A stretch of DNA of 64,000 nt from Acidobacteriota bacterium. GTDB taxonomy: Bacteria; Acidobacteriota; Blastocatellia; Pyrinomonadales; Pyrinomonadaceae. A program made the position numbers and the translations under genes. Shown here piece after piece: positions 28,734 through 38,112 of this stretch (its first letter is position 1; each line of letters begins with the position of its first letter). Below the pieces are notes generated by a model. The model saw only the letters and a program-made list of their open reading frames with translations, had not been told where the DNA came from and did not search any database. The stretch spans positions 1-64,000 of the forward strand of contig JAIVJV010000003.1 in NCBI GenBank assembly GCA_020199835.1, given 5' to 3'.

Positions 28734-29357
28734 ATGAAAGCTTCTGCTTCCTCCGTTTCTCCCGCTTTTTCACGAGATCTGAGCGCGGTCAGCGACCGGG
28801 AACTCGTCGCCATCGCGATCTCCGGTTTCGATGGCAGCTTCGAGGAGCTCGTGCGCCGATATCAGCGACCGATTTCCGCTTACGTTTACCGGATGGTCGG
28901 CAACTACGAATCCGCCCTCGACCTGACCCAGGAAATCTTCATCAAGGTCTACAACTCGCTTACGCGCTACCGCGCCGAATTCAAGTTCTCGACATGGATC
29001 TACAAGATCGCTCACAACGCGGCCGTCGATCACCTGCGTCGCAACTCCACCCGCGAACAATCTCTCGTCGCCGGCATTGAGGGCGACACTTTTGACCTGC
29101 CCATCGAGAGCGCCCGTCTGAGTCCCGAGCAGGAGAGCGAACGGAAAGAACGACGAGGCGAAATCGAAGCGGTAGTCCGCACGCTGCCTTCCAACTATCG
29201 CGAATTGATCATCCTGCGCCACTCGCAGGATCTCAGTTACGAAGAGATCGTCGAGGTGACCGGCCTGCCACTCGGAACCGTCAAGAACCGTCTCTTTCGC
29301 GCGCGCGAAATGATGCGACAGCAATTCGTTGATAAGGGAATCACCGGCATTCAATGA
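28734..29357 (+). CDS. ECF-type RNA polymerase sigma factor
   Basis: 207 residues. Region 2 covers about 30-100 (FEELVRRYQRPISAYVYRMV, DLTQEIFIKVYNSLTRYR, FSTWIYKIAHNAAVDHLRRN). Region 4 covers about 145-195 (VVRTLPSNYRELIILRHSQD, LSYEEIVEVTGLPLGTVKNR, LFRAREMMRQQF). Regions 1 and 3 are absent, as in SigE/RpoE-like extracytoplasmic-function sigma factors. Its TGA stop overlaps the ATG of the next gene, an anti-sigma factor with a zinc motif (ATGA), a classic regulator pair. I infer that it responds to an envelope signal and that its regulon may include the envelope genes downstream. Confidence 0.95.
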   Translation: MKASASSVSPAFSRDLSAVSDRELVAIAISGFDGSFEELVRRYQRPISAYVYRMVGNYESALDLTQEIFIKVYNSLTRYRAEFKFSTWIYKIAHNAAVDHLRRNSTREQSLVAGIEGDTFDLPIESARLSPEQESERKERRGEIEAVVRTLPSNYRELIILRHSQDLSYEEIVEVTGLPLGTVKNRLFRAREMMRQQFVDKGITGIQ

Positions 29358-29932
29358 CCAGGGTCGAACAAAAGATCTGTCAGCAAAACCTGATTGCCGC
29401 GTACGTCGACGGCGAACTCAGCGACGTCGCGAACGCGATATTCGAACAGCACGTGGAAGATTGTGCTGAGTGTCGTGCTGAGTTGCGTGCGCATCGCGTT
29501 TTTGTTTGCGAACTCGACGCCGCACTCGCCGGCAAAGTAGAGATTCCAGTTCCCGACGATTTTTCGAAAGTGATCGCCGTGCGTGCGCGTAGCGACATGC
29601 GTGGTGTTCGCAGCCCTTCGGAACACCGCAAAGCGATTGCGATCTGTTTGGTCCTGGCATTGACGGGATTTGGCTTACTCGGGACCACTGCGCGTGAAGA
29701 CGTGTTAGCTTTGGCCGGCCGCTTTATCACTGCTGTGATCAGCATTAGCAGTTTCGTTTCGCAACTTGTTTACGACGCGGTCGCGGGACTTGTGGTGATC
29801 TCCAGAGTTTTGGGCCACAAGATCGTCGTCGGCAGCGGGTCATTCGGCTTGCTGTTGATTGTTCTGGCCGTCGCTGTTTTTGTCTTGTCGCGCTTGCTCT
29901 CCGACTACCATCGCACGGGCGCTACCGAATAG
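29354..29932 (+). CDS. Membrane anti-sigma factor with zinc-finger (zf-HC2-like) domain
   Basis: 192 residues. The N-terminal part has the anti-sigma zinc motif, with the sequence LIAAYVDGELSDVANAIFEQ leading into HVEDCAEC (His-x3-Cys-x2-Cys, about residues 35-42). Two hydrophobic segments follow (AICLVLALTGFGLLGTT, about 97-113, and IVVGSGSFGLLLIVLAVAVF, about 157-178), with an amphipathic stretch between. The protein would hold the upstream sigma factor at the membrane until a signal releases it. The 4-base ATGA overlap with the sigma gene supports coupled translation. Most anti-sigma factors have one membrane segment, so the second is a mild oddity. Confidence 0.88.
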   Translation: MTRVEQKICQQNLIAAYVDGELSDVANAIFEQHVEDCAECRAELRAHRVFVCELDAALAGKVEIPVPDDFSKVIAVRARSDMRGVRSPSEHRKAIAICLVLALTGFGLLGTTAREDVLALAGRFITAVISISSFVSQLVYDAVAGLVVISRVLGHKIVVGSGSFGLLLIVLAVAVFVLSRLLSDYHRTGATE

Positions 29933-29944
29933 AAGGGGCTGCTC

Positions 29945-30922
29945 GTGGCAATGGTTCTGCTTCACTCACCAACCACCTTCGTAGCTGAACATAATCATGG
30001 TGACCGCGGCTGGACCGGCGGCCTGGCGCGCCTCGCCGCTCTGATCGGTTGGTTGTTCCTGCTCATGGGCGGCGTCCACGCACAGGACGCCCACACTGAA
30101 TCCGTGGTTGTTGTTAGTGGGGTTAGCGATAGCACCGTCTTTGGAGTGGGCAACTCCGTCCGCATCACCGGCACCGTAAAACAGGGTGCGATGGCGCTCG
30201 GCGGCGATGTGATTGTCGAAGGGGTGGTTGAGGGCGACGTCGCTACGATCGGCGGTTCAGTGATCCAACTGCCAGGCTCCCGCATTGGCGGCGACGTGAT
30301 CGTTCTTGGTGGCACCTATCGCGCCCATGACGCGTCTCCACTGAGGAACGCGAAGAGCACGACGATCATGTACGCGGGTTACCAGCAGGAACTTCGCGAC
30401 ATGATGCGCAATCCGACCGGGCTCTTCAGTCCACGCTGGACCCCGACGTATCTCGGCACGCGGCTTTTGGTGGTGCTCTTCTGGTTCATCGTCGCGCTTG
30501 CGTTTACGTCGGCGATGCCGGGCACGATAAGTCGCGGCGTGGCGCGTTTGCAGTTGACGAGCGTGCGCGTAGCAGCGATTGGTTTAATTGGCGTCGTGGT
30601 CCTGTTTGTCAGCGTCCTGGTCTGCTTGTGGATCATGCCGGAGCCGATTCAGGTCTTTGTCGGCCTGTTTGCATTGCTGCTTTGGATCGTCGCCAGCTTG
30701 TTTGGTAGGGTTATTCTGTACGCGGCGACCGGAAAATGGCTGCAACGGAAGTACGTGCCGTTTGGTAAAAATTCAGAGGCGGTGGCGCTGTTGTTGGGAA
30801 CGAGTTTTTGGGTTCTTTTGACGTCGCTACCGTACGTTTGGCCGTTCATGGCAGCTTTCATTTTGATAATCAGTTTCGGTCTCGCTCTAACCGCTCGTTA
30901 CCGCAAAACCGTTTCTGTTTAG
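29945..30922 (+). CDS. Membrane protein with bactofilin-like beta-repeat domain
   Basis: 325 residues from a GTG at 29945; an ATG two codons later is equally possible. The N-terminal hydrophobic segment (LAALIGWLFLLMGGVHAQ) looks like a signal. A right-handed beta-repeat follows with polymer-forming character: SVRITGTVKQGAMALGGDVI, VEGVVEGDVATIGGSVIQLP and GSRIGGDVIVLGGTYRAHD. The C-terminal half has four predicted membrane segments (about 168-190, 205-235, 238-260, 285-320). It resembles proteins that carry a bactofilin-like exposed domain on a membrane anchor. It lies 12 bases after the anti-sigma gene, so it is a likely part of the stress operon. Function unknown. Confidence 0.75.
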   Translation: MAMVLLHSPTTFVAEHNHGDRGWTGGLARLAALIGWLFLLMGGVHAQDAHTESVVVVSGVSDSTVFGVGNSVRITGTVKQGAMALGGDVIVEGVVEGDVATIGGSVIQLPGSRIGGDVIVLGGTYRAHDASPLRNAKSTTIMYAGYQQELRDMMRNPTGLFSPRWTPTYLGTRLLVVLFWFIVALAFTSAMPGTISRGVARLQLTSVRVAAIGLIGVVVLFVSVLVCLWIMPEPIQVFVGLFALLLWIVASLFGRVILYAATGKWLQRKYVPFGKNSEAVALLLGTSFWVLLTSLPYVWPFMAAFILIISFGLALTARYRKTVSV

Positions 30923-30934
30923 GAGAAACAAGTG

Positions 30935-32155
30935 ATGAAGATTTTTCTTTTAGCGATCGCGCTGGCGCTGTGCGCGCAAAGCACGCTGTTCGCGCAAGGC
31001 ACGGATCCAGGCATTGCAGCAAAGCATGCGATTGGTGAAGTGAAGACGATCGACGCGGCCGCGAAGCAGATAACTATCAAGACCGACGCCGGTTCCACCG
31101 TGACTGTTTCCGTGAACGACAAGACCACGTACAAACGCCTCGCGCCCGGCGAGCAAACGCTGACGAACGCTGCCGACATCGCGTTCACTGACGTCGCCGA
31201 AGGTGATCGCGTGATGGCTCGCGGCACCGTCTCCGAAGATCGCAAGTCAATTCCGGCGGTGCAGATCATCGTGATGACCAAGGGTGACCTCGCGAAGAAA
31301 CAGGAAGCGGAACGGCTCGAGTGGCGCCGCCGCGGCATTCTCGGTGTGATCACGGTGCTCAAGCCGGATACCAAGGAGATCACGATTTCGAATCGCACTA
31401 TGGCGGGAATGCAATCGGTCGTCATGCAGGTCAGTGACAAGACCGAAATGCATCGCTATGCACCCGACTCGATTAAATTTGGCGACGCGAAACCGAGCAC
31501 ATTCGCGGAGCTCAAAGTCGGCGACCAGTTGCGGGCGCTCGGCGATCGCACTGAAGACCCGCTACGTTTCAACCCGCAGAAGATCGTGACCGGCAGCTTT
31601 CGCACTGTCGCTGGCGTCGTGACGGCGGTCGATCCTGCGACCGGCGAGGTTAAGATCAACGAACTCGAAAAGAAAACCCCGTTGACGATCGTGATCAAGC
31701 AGGACGCTGTGCTGCGTCGGTTTCCACCGGCTTCTGAAATGGGAGCGATGATGGGCGGCATGCGTGGACCCGGCGGACCCGGCGGGGGTGGCGGTCAGGC
31801 GGCGCCCGGCGGGCAAGGACAAGCCCAACCGGCTCAGAGACCGCAAGGCGGCGCTCCCGGTGGATCGGGCGGGGGTCCGGTAGGAATTGGCCCCGGTCGT
31901 GGCGGCTTCAATATCAACGACATGCTCGAGCGTTTGCCAACTATTTCTATCGCGGATGTTAAGGTTGGCGACACTATCATCGTTTCCAGTACGCAGGGCG
32001 TTGATCCGACGCGTCTAACCGCAATTTCTTTCGTGGCCGGCGCAGACACCCTGTTGGCAATGCTTGCTCCGCGGCCGCAACCGGGACAGGCGACTCCCAA
32101 CCCGGCAGCGGGTTTAGGTAACAGCGGCATCACGTTCGGCATCGGCTTGCCGTAG
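30935..32155 (+). CDS. Exported DUF5666-like protein with glycine-rich insert
   Basis: About 406 residues from the ATG at 30935 with AGGAGA upstream. A signal peptide (MKIFLLAIALALCAQSTLFA) is followed by at least three repeats of a small beta-barrel-type unit. Each has a GEVKTIDAAAKQITIKTDAG-like strand pair and a 'GDRV/GDQL' turn (about 35-105, 120-190, 205-250): DVAEGDRVMARGTV, ELKVGDQLRALGDR and GVVTAVDPATGEVKINELEK. A Gly/Pro/Gln-rich stretch (about 265-320) precedes a last partial repeat (ADVKVGDTIIVSSTQGVDPT). This architecture matches DUF5666-type proteins; a role in nucleic-acid or carbohydrate binding is not proved. It lies directly before the TonB-dependent receptor, 31 bases away. 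Confidence 0.7.
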   Translation: MKIFLLAIALALCAQSTLFAQGTDPGIAAKHAIGEVKTIDAAAKQITIKTDAGSTVTVSVNDKTTYKRLAPGEQTLTNAADIAFTDVAEGDRVMARGTVSEDRKSIPAVQIIVMTKGDLAKKQEAERLEWRRRGILGVITVLKPDTKEITISNRTMAGMQSVVMQVSDKTEMHRYAPDSIKFGDAKPSTFAELKVGDQLRALGDRTEDPLRFNPQKIVTGSFRTVAGVVTAVDPATGEVKINELEKKTPLTIVIKQDAVLRRFPPASEMGAMMGGMRGPGGPGGGGGQAAPGGQGQAQPAQRPQGGAPGGSGGGPVGIGPGRGGFNINDMLERLPTISIADVKVGDTIIVSSTQGVDPTRLTAISFVAGADTLLAMLAPRPQPGQATPNPAAGLGNSGITFGIGLP

Positions 32156-32186
32156 GCGACAACAATTTTCCCCCGAAAGGCGCCAT

Positions 32187-35100
32187 ATGAATTTTCCCCC
32201 ACGTCTCCCACGCACTCTTGTTGTACTCGCCGCTCTTATTCTCCTTTGGTCCGTCGGCGTGGCCGCGCAACAAGCGCGTGGCACGTTGCGCGGCCTGATT
32301 ACTGACGAACTCGGCGCTGCGATTGTCGGCGCGAGCGTCACGCTGACAGACGCGACCGGCGTCCAGAAAACAGCGACTACCAACGGCGAAGGTATCTACA
32401 CTTTCACCGGCCTGACCCACGGCAATTACAAGCTCGAGGCGATCGCGCCCGGTTTCACGCAATCCGACGAACAAACGGTCGAGATCAAATCCGGTCGACA
32501 GTCGTTGGACATCACGTTGAAGGTGACGATCCAGGAACAGGTTACGGTTGGCGAAACTCCGATCAGCACTGAAGCTACTAACAACGCGAATCAGACGGTC
32601 ATCGGCGGTAAAGATCTCGACGCGCTCCCCGACGATCCCGAAGAACTCGCGGCTGCGTTGCAGGCGCTCGCTGGTCCCTCCGTTGGACCAAACGGCGGCC
32701 AGATCTTTATCGACGGCTTCACCGGCGGCAGCTTGCCCTCGAAAGACTCGATTCGCGAGATTCGCATCAACCAGAATCCGTTTGCGGCCGAGAACGATCA
32801 GCCTTCAGCCCGTATCGACATTCTCACTCGTCCCGGCACCGACAAACTGCGCGGCGGCGCATCGTTCAATTTCAACGACGAGAGCTTCAACTCTCGCAAT
32901 CCTTTTTCGATCAACTCCAGTAAGCGGCCGCCGTTTCAGATCCGCCACTACGACATGAACCTGAGTGGTCCACTCGTGAAGGGAAAGGCCTCGTTCTTCG
33001 TCAACTTCGGACGCATCGAAACCGACGACAACGAACTCATCCGGGCGACGGTGCTTGACGAGAATCTTAACGCTGTTGATTTCGGTCAAGGCTTTCTCGT
33101 ACCGCGCCGCAACACGTTTCTCAGTCCGCGGCTCGACTACGCCATCAACGCCAGCAATACGTTGATTGCGCGTTACAACTTCAATCGTTCTCGCACTCAA
33201 GACCAGGGCGTGGGCGGATTCAACTTGCCTGAACGCGGCTTCGATACAATCAATACCAGCCATAACATTCAGCTAACCGAGACCGCGATTCTCAACAGCA
33301 CGACGATCAACGAAACGCGTTTTCAATACAGCCACAGTCGCAACGAACAGATCGGCAACAACGCGATTCCGGCGCTGAACGTCAGCGGTTCGTTCAACTC
33401 CGGTGGTTCGCAAGTGGGCCACTCGATCAACGAACGAAATTTCTGGGAACTCAACAACTTCACGGCGAAACAGCACGGCTCGCATGCGATCAAATTCGGC
33501 GGGCGCGTTCGTCACGTGAGTATTGACGACACGAATGAAAGTAACTTCGGCGGTACATGGTCGTTCACCGGCGGTTTCGGACTCACCAGCATCGAACGGT
33601 ATCAACTCACGTTGCGCTTGCAGGAGCAGGGACTAACACCCGCGCAGATCCGTGCAGCAGGTGGCGGCGCGGCGACGTTCAGCATCAACGTGGGAAATCC
33701 TTTCGCGGATGTCAGCCAAACTGATTACGGCGTTTTCATTCAGGATGATTGGCGCGTGCGGCCGAACATCACGTTGAGTTACGGGCTGAGATACGAAACG
33801 CAGACCAACGCTCACAGTAAGTACGACTTTGCGCCGCGGCTCGCCGTCGCGTGGTCACCCGGCGCGGCAAACAGCGCGCGTCCGCCGAAGATGGTTATTC
33901 GCGTCGGCACCGGTTTCTTCTACAACCGTTTTAACGAGAGTTCGACGCTGATTGCGAACCGCTTCAATGGCGTCAACGTGCTGCAAACGTTTGTTACAGA
34001 AGAGGCGCAACGACTGACGCCGCGGACTGTTGAGCAACAGCAGGAGCCAAATGTTGCTGGCATTTACTCGATCCTGAACCAATGGAGTCCGACAAGTGTT
34101 CCGTCGCTCGCCGGCGTTCCGCTGACGCAGCAGACAGTCTGGCAAGTCGATCCGAAGATTCAAGCTCCGACGGTGTGGCTCGCCGGCACGCAGGTCGAAC
34201 GACAATTGCCGCGCAATCTCACGATGTTCGTGGGCTTTTATAACATCCGCATCGTGCACGTGATTCGCGCGCGCGACATCAATGCGCCGTTCCCGGCCAG
34301 CGTCACCCCGCTCACGCCGAACGGTATTCGACCCGATCCGACCAAGGGCGAAATCTATCGGTTTGAAGCGAGTGGCCAGTTTAATCAGCGGCAGTTCTTC
34401 ATCGGTTTCAACAGCCGTCTCAACCGCATGTTTCAGTTCAACGGCAACTACTCGATCAGCAAAACGACCAACGATACCGACGGTCAGGGTGGCTCGCTGT
34501 TTCCGATGAACTCCTACGACACCTCCGGGGAGTTTGGCCGCGGGTCGTTCGACATTCGGCACCGCTTCACGATCTTTGGTACCGTCAACTTGCCCTGGTG
34601 GAAGATCGTGCTGAATCCGTTAATCGTCGCGAATACCGGTCCGCCGTTCAACATCATCACGGGTCAGGATCTGAATCTCGACCGGCAAGTGAACGAGCGG
34701 CCGAGTCTTCTTGGTCCAAATGCGGACTGCTCGCTGACGACGGTTCGTTGCACGCCATTAGGTAATTTCAACCTCGTGCCGTCGCCGGGCGAGCAGATCA
34801 TTCCGCGAAACTTCGGCAAGGCGCCGCGAGCGTTTGTAGTGAACTTGCGCATCAGCCGCGCGTTTGCTTTCGGAACTGTCGGCCGCGGCGGCAACAACGC
34901 GGCTGCCAGGCAGCAAACTCAGGTTGCATCCGCGATAGCCGCTGCCGGTCCAAGAGTCGCGGCTGGAGGACCGCAAGGCCCGGGTGGCGCTCCCCCGAGT
35001 GAGAAGCGTTACAATCTGAACGTCTCGATCAACTTTCAGAACCTCCTTAATCACGTGAATCTTGGAGTTCCAGTTGGTAATCTATCGTCGCCGAGTTTCG

Positions 35101-35204
35101 GTGAGTCGCTGGGCCTGGGTGGCAGCTTTGGCGGTGGTGGTGGCCCGGGCAGCGCCGGCGCCGGCAATCGCCGCATCTATGCGCAGGTACGCTTTAACTT
35201 CTAA
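32187..35204 (+). CDS. TonB-dependent receptor-like outer-membrane protein with carboxypeptidase-regulatory domain (Oar type)
   Basis: 1005 residues. Signal peptide (LVVLAALILLWSVGVAAQ) followed by a CarboxypepD_reg fold (about 30-115: GTLRGLITDELGAAIVGASV, GIYTFTGLTHGNYKLEAIAP). Then come a plug-like region (NNANQTVIGGKDLDALPDDP, GQIFIDGFTGGSLPSKDSIR, EIRINQNPFAAENDQPSARI) and a long beta-barrel (repeated aromatic strands such as SYGLRYETQTNAHSKYDFAP), ending in an aromatic RRIYAQVRFNF. These Oar-like proteins are expanded in Acidobacteria and are thought to move large ligands or matrix sugars across the outer membrane. A Gly/Ala/Gln-rich insert precedes the last strands. It is followed 16 bases later by the LolA-like gene, so the two may act together. 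Confidence 0.9.
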   Translation: MNFPPRLPRTLVVLAALILLWSVGVAAQQARGTLRGLITDELGAAIVGASVTLTDATGVQKTATTNGEGIYTFTGLTHGNYKLEAIAPGFTQSDEQTVEIKSGRQSLDITLKVTIQEQVTVGETPISTEATNNANQTVIGGKDLDALPDDPEELAAALQALAGPSVGPNGGQIFIDGFTGGSLPSKDSIREIRINQNPFAAENDQPSARIDILTRPGTDKLRGGASFNFNDESFNSRNPFSINSSKRPPFQIRHYDMNLSGPLVKGKASFFVNFGRIETDDNELIRATVLDENLNAVDFGQGFLVPRRNTFLSPRLDYAINASNTLIARYNFNRSRTQDQGVGGFNLPERGFDTINTSHNIQLTETAILNSTTINETRFQYSHSRNEQIGNNAIPALNVSGSFNSGGSQVGHSINERNFWELNNFTAKQHGSHAIKFGGRVRHVSIDDTNESNFGGTWSFTGGFGLTSIERYQLTLRLQEQGLTPAQIRAAGGGAATFSINVGNPFADVSQTDYGVFIQDDWRVRPNITLSYGLRYETQTNAHSKYDFAPRLAVAWSPGAANSARPPKMVIRVGTGFFYNRFNESSTLIANRFNGVNVLQTFVTEEAQRLTPRTVEQQQEPNVAGIYSILNQWSPTSVPSLAGVPLTQQTVWQVDPKIQAPTVWLAGTQVERQLPRNLTMFVGFYNIRIVHVIRARDINAPFPASVTPLTPNGIRPDPTKGEIYRFEASGQFNQRQFFIGFNSRLNRMFQFNGNYSISKTTNDTDGQGGSLFPMNSYDTSGEFGRGSFDIRHRFTIFGTVNLPWWKIVLNPLIVANTGPPFNIITGQDLNLDRQVNERPSLLGPNADCSLTTVRCTPLGNFNLVPSPGEQIIPRNFGKAPRAFVVNLRISRAFAFGTVGRGGNNAAARQQTQVASAIAAAGPRVAAGGPQGPGGAPPSEKRYNLNVSINFQNLLNHVNLGVPVGNLSSPSFGESLGLGGSFGGGGGPGSAGAGNRRIYAQVRFNF

Positions 35205-35220
35205 GCGAAAGGGTTTGGAA

Positions 35221-35982
35221 ATGAGAAAGACAGTCCTGGCTTCGTTGGCGCTGGTTGTGTTTAGCGGAACGAGTTTGGCCCAGGAGCCCGCGAAACCCGC
35301 TTCGGCAAACGGCGCGACCACGCCAAACGCCGCGGCTGCTCCCGCGATCGCGATCACGGCAGAGACTTCGCCGAAAGATCTCGCGAAGGCCGCTTTCATG
35401 GCCCAGGGTGGCGAGAAGTTTCGCGCGGTGCAGAACATGATGTTGCGCGGATCGGTTCAGCTTTATCCACCGAACAGCGTGCAGTCGATTCCGGGATCTT
35501 TTTCTCTTGTGACCGCGGGCGACAAGTTGCGAATGGAGATCGACGCGCGGCCCGCGATCGTGTTCAAGCAGATCTACGATGGCGAACAAAGTTACAGCTC
35601 GCTGCCGAATGTAGCGTTACCGCCGCTGACGAAGTTCGGCTTCGGCGCGCTTGCGCGATACGACCAACCCGGGTTTCAGATCGGTGCGATTCCCGACAAG
35701 AAAAAGCAGCGCGGGTTTCGCCTGGTCGATCCGGATGGTTTCACGACTGACTATTACCTCGATTCGAAGACCGGCCGCGTCATGAACTTTTTCATTTACT
35801 ACAACGGCGTCACGCTCGGCACGGAGAACAGCAAGTTCAAGGAAGTTGAAGGTGTGCTGGTGCCGCTGAGTTTTGCGCAGAAGTTTGAGATGCCGATGGG
35901 CGCGTTTTTCGCGGAGTTCAACGTGAAGGAAGTGAAACTGAATCAGCAGTTGGCCGAAGACGCGTTCGCGATTCCACGTTAG
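35221..35982 (+). CDS. Exported LolA-like lipid/lipoprotein-binding protein
   Basis: 253 residues from the ATG at 35221. A longer frame in the same phase runs back into the receptor gene and should be ignored. Signal peptide (VLASLALVVFSGTSLA) then an Ala/Asn/Pro-rich spacer. From about 60 the sequence shows the LolA/LppX pattern: KAAFMAQGGEKFRAVQNMML, GSFSLVTAGDKLRMEIDARP, KQIYDGEQSYSSLPNVALPP, a variable loop, FTTDYYLDSKTGRVMNFFIY and a final beta sheet (PMGAFFAEFNVKEVKLNQQL). Such half-barrels carry hydrophobic ligands between membranes. The final AEDAFAIPR is typical. It follows the receptor gene closely on the same strand; I infer a joint envelope role, not a proven ligand. Confidence 0.65.
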   Translation: MRKTVLASLALVVFSGTSLAQEPAKPASANGATTPNAAAAPAIAITAETSPKDLAKAAFMAQGGEKFRAVQNMMLRGSVQLYPPNSVQSIPGSFSLVTAGDKLRMEIDARPAIVFKQIYDGEQSYSSLPNVALPPLTKFGFGALARYDQPGFQIGAIPDKKKQRGFRLVDPDGFTTDYYLDSKTGRVMNFFIYYNGVTLGTENSKFKEVEGVLVPLSFAQKFEMPMGAFFAEFNVKEVKLNQQLAEDAFAIPR

Positions 35983-36007
35983 TTCCTAACACAGCGGGGT
36001 ACAGCCG

Positions 36008-36568
36008 TTACACGCTCATGATCTCTTGTTCTTTGGTTTTTGAGAGTTCGTCGATCTTGCTGATGTAAGTGTTCGTGAGTTTTTGGATCTCGTCGAGGGC
36101 GTCGCGCTCAGCGTCCTCTGAAATCACTTTGTCTTTCAACATCTTCTTCAGCTTCTCGTTGGCGTCGCGACGCACGTTGCGGACGGCGGTGCGGTGATCT
36201 TCAGCGATGTCGTGCACCTGCTTGGCGAGTTGCTTGCGGCGTTCTTCGGTCAACGCGGGAATCGGGATGCGCACGAGTTTGCCGTCGTTCGACGGATTCA
36301 GCCCGAGGTCCGCGGTGCGAATCGCTTTTTCAACCGCGCCGATCTGCGTTTGGTCCCATGGTTGGACCGTTAACATCGCCGGCTCAGGCGCGTGCACCGA
36401 GGCCATCTGGCTTAGCGGGGTCATGGTGCCGTAGTAGTCAACCATCACCGTGTCCAACAGACTCACAGACGCGCGGCCCGTCCGGACGGTCCCGAGTTTG
36501 CGCCGAAAGTCGTCGATGACTGTTTCCATTCGCGGTCGAGTCTCTTTGATTACGTCTTTTTCACTCAT
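36008..36568 (-). CDS. frr: Ribosome recycling factor
   Basis: 186 residues, the normal length. With EF-G it splits the post-termination ribosome. Diagnostic stretches are [40 protein letters not shown] and [20 protein letters not shown], then [40 protein letters not shown] and [24 protein letters not shown] lies 9 bases before the ATG. It is last in the rplM-rpsI-rpsB-tsf-pyrH-frr series, the order seen in many bacteria, 27 bases after pyrH. Confidence 0.98.
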   Translation of the reverse strand: MSEKDVIKETRPRMETVIDDFRRKLGTVRTGRASVSLLDTVMVDYYGTMTPLSQMASVHAPEPAMLTVQPWDQTQIGAVEKAIRTADLGLNPSNDGKLVRIPIPALTEERRKQLAKQVHDIAEDHRTAVRNVRRDANEKLKKMLKDKVISEDAERDALDEIQKLTNTYISKIDELSKTKEQEIMSV

Positions 36569-36595
36569 CTCGCTGCACTCCGCTAACAGATCTTT

Positions 36596-37336
36596 TTAAC
36601 AAGCAACTTTAGTCCCTACTCCGCTTTCGCCCGACACCACACGTGTGATGTTTCCGGGCTCGCGCATATTGAAGACGATGATCGGCAAATTGTTGTCCAT
36701 ACACAGGGAAATGGCCGACGCGTCCATCACCTTCAGTTCTTTCTCCAGCACCTGCCGATAAGTGATCTCGTTAAAGCGTTCGGCGGCGGCGTCCTTCATC
36801 GGATCCGCTGTATAAACGCCGTCAACCTTCGTCGCCTTCAGAATAATGTCAGCCTTGATCTCCAACGCCCGCAACGCAGCCGCTGAGTCAGTAGTGAAAT
36901 ACGGATTGCCGGTGCCGGCAGCAAAAATCACCACACGACCTTTTTCGAGATGGCGAACAGCGCGGCGGCGAATGAACGGCTCCGCGAGCTGCGGGATTTC
37001 GATCGCGGACATCACCCGCGTATCGACGGAAACCTTCTCGAGCGCATCCTGCAAGACCACGGCATTCATCACGGTCGCCAGCATGCCGATGTAGTCTGCC
37101 GACGAACGGTCCATGTTGCCGGCGCTCTTCGAAACACCGCGAAAGATGTTTCCGCCGCCGACCACGACCGCGACTTGCACGCCGAGACGATGAACAACCT
37201 TGAGCTCTTCGGCGAGACTGTGCGCGACGTCTACGTCGATGCCGTAGTTCTGCTCGCCCATCAGCGCTTCGCCGGAAATCTTCAACAAGACCCGGCGGTA
37301 CGCCAGGTCCTGGCTTTTTGCACCAGTGACCACCAT
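36596..37336 (-). CDS. pyrH: UMP kinase
   Basis: 246 residues, the usual length for bacterial UMP kinase, which makes UDP from UMP and ATP. Seen are [20 protein letters not shown] (nucleotide site), [33 protein letters not shown], the [20 protein letters not shown] acceptor block and [20 protein letters not shown]. The C-terminal [20 protein letters not shown] and [20 protein letters not shown] complete the amino-acid-kinase fold. It starts a few bases after the tsf stop codon in the translation operon. No missing residue noted. Confidence 0.98.
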   Translation of the reverse strand: MVVTGAKSQDLAYRRVLLKISGEALMGEQNYGIDVDVAHSLAEELKVVHRLGVQVAVVVGGGNIFRGVSKSAGNMDRSSADYIGMLATVMNAVVLQDALEKVSVDTRVMSAIEIPQLAEPFIRRRAVRHLEKGRVVIFAAGTGNPYFTTDSAAALRALEIKADIILKATKVDGVYTADPMKDAAAERFNEITYRQVLEKELKVMDASAISLCMDNNLPIIVFNMREPGNITRVVSGESGVGTKVAC

Positions 37337-37345
37337 GTTGATTTT

Positions 37346-38008
37346 TTACCCGAGCATGGAAGCTACTTCGCTACCAAAATCCTCGCTGCGACGTTCGAGA
37401 CCCTCACCCATTTTGTAACGCGTGAAGCGACGGACCGCAATGCGCTCGCCGGTCTTCGCGGTCTTTTCCGTCACCAGTTCGGCAACAGTCTTCTCGGGAG
37501 CTTTAACGAAGGGCTGATCGAGCAGCACAGTCTCTTCATAGAACTTGTTCAGCCGTCCTTCGACGATCTTCTCGATCACCTGATCCGGCTTGTTGGCCAT
37601 TTTCGGATCGTTCTTGGCCTGCGCGCGTGCGATCTCGCGTTCTTTCTCGAGCACATTCGCCGGCACTTCTTCGCGAGAGACGTAACGTGGCTCAGCGGCC
37701 GCGATGTGCATGGCAATATCTTTCACGAGTTGTTGAAACTCCTCGCCACGCGCGACGAAATCGGTTTCACAATTCAGTTCAACCAGCACGCCAACCTTGC
37801 CGCCCATGTGAATGTAGGAACCAACGGTTCCTTCAGCGGCGATGCGGCCTTCGCGTTTCTTCGCCGACGCAAGACCACGTTCACGCAGGATATCGATTGC
37901 TTTTTCTTCGTTGCCACCTGATTCGACGAGCGCGTTTTTGCACTCCATCATTCCCGCTCCGGTCTTCTCCCGAAGCTGCTTAACCGCTGCTGCTGTTATC
38001 TCAGCCAT
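37346..38008 (-). CDS. tsf: Elongation factor Ts
   Basis: 220 residues from the ATG at 38008; an upstream TTG in the same frame is too close to the GGAG to be used. It recycles EF-Tu by exchanging GDP for GTP. The N-terminal UBA-like domain and the signature [20 protein letters not shown] and [20 protein letters not shown] are clear. [40 protein letters not shown], and a C-terminal [20 protein letters not shown] follow. The protein is of the short type lacking the long E. coli coiled-coil insert. It is preceded by a terminator-like hairpin after rpsB, which suggests attenuation or a separate promoter. Confidence 0.97.
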   Translation of the reverse strand: MAEITAAAVKQLREKTGAGMMECKNALVESGGNEEKAIDILRERGLASAKKREGRIAAEGTVGSYIHMGGKVGVLVELNCETDFVARGEEFQQLVKDIAMHIAAAEPRYVSREEVPANVLEKEREIARAQAKNDPKMANKPDQVIEKIVEGRLNKFYEETVLLDQPFVKAPEKTVAELVTEKTAKTGERIAVRRFTRYKMGEGLERRSEDFGSEVASMLG

Positions 38009-38050
38009 GATTACCAATTTCTCCGAGTACTAGATTATGTGTCTTCAATG

Positions 38051-38088
38051 AAAAACGCAGCCCGGCGGATGTCCGCTTGAAGGCTGCG
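38051..38088 (-). terminator. Intrinsic terminator-like hairpin between rpsB and tsf
   Basis: On the minus strand CGCAGCC (38088-38082) pairs with GGCTGCG (38062-38056), with an inner GCGG/CCGC stem, followed directly by TTTTT (38055-38051). It lies just after the rpsB stop codon and before tsf, so it should cut or reduce read-through from rpsB into tsf-pyrH-frr. Confidence 0.75.
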
Positions 38089-38112
38089 CTCACCTAAAGT
38101 CCGGGATATCGC

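Noticed and set aside
35062..35220. N-terminal extension of the LolA-like gene
   Set aside because: The extra frame lies inside the receptor gene; a signal peptide starts at 35221.
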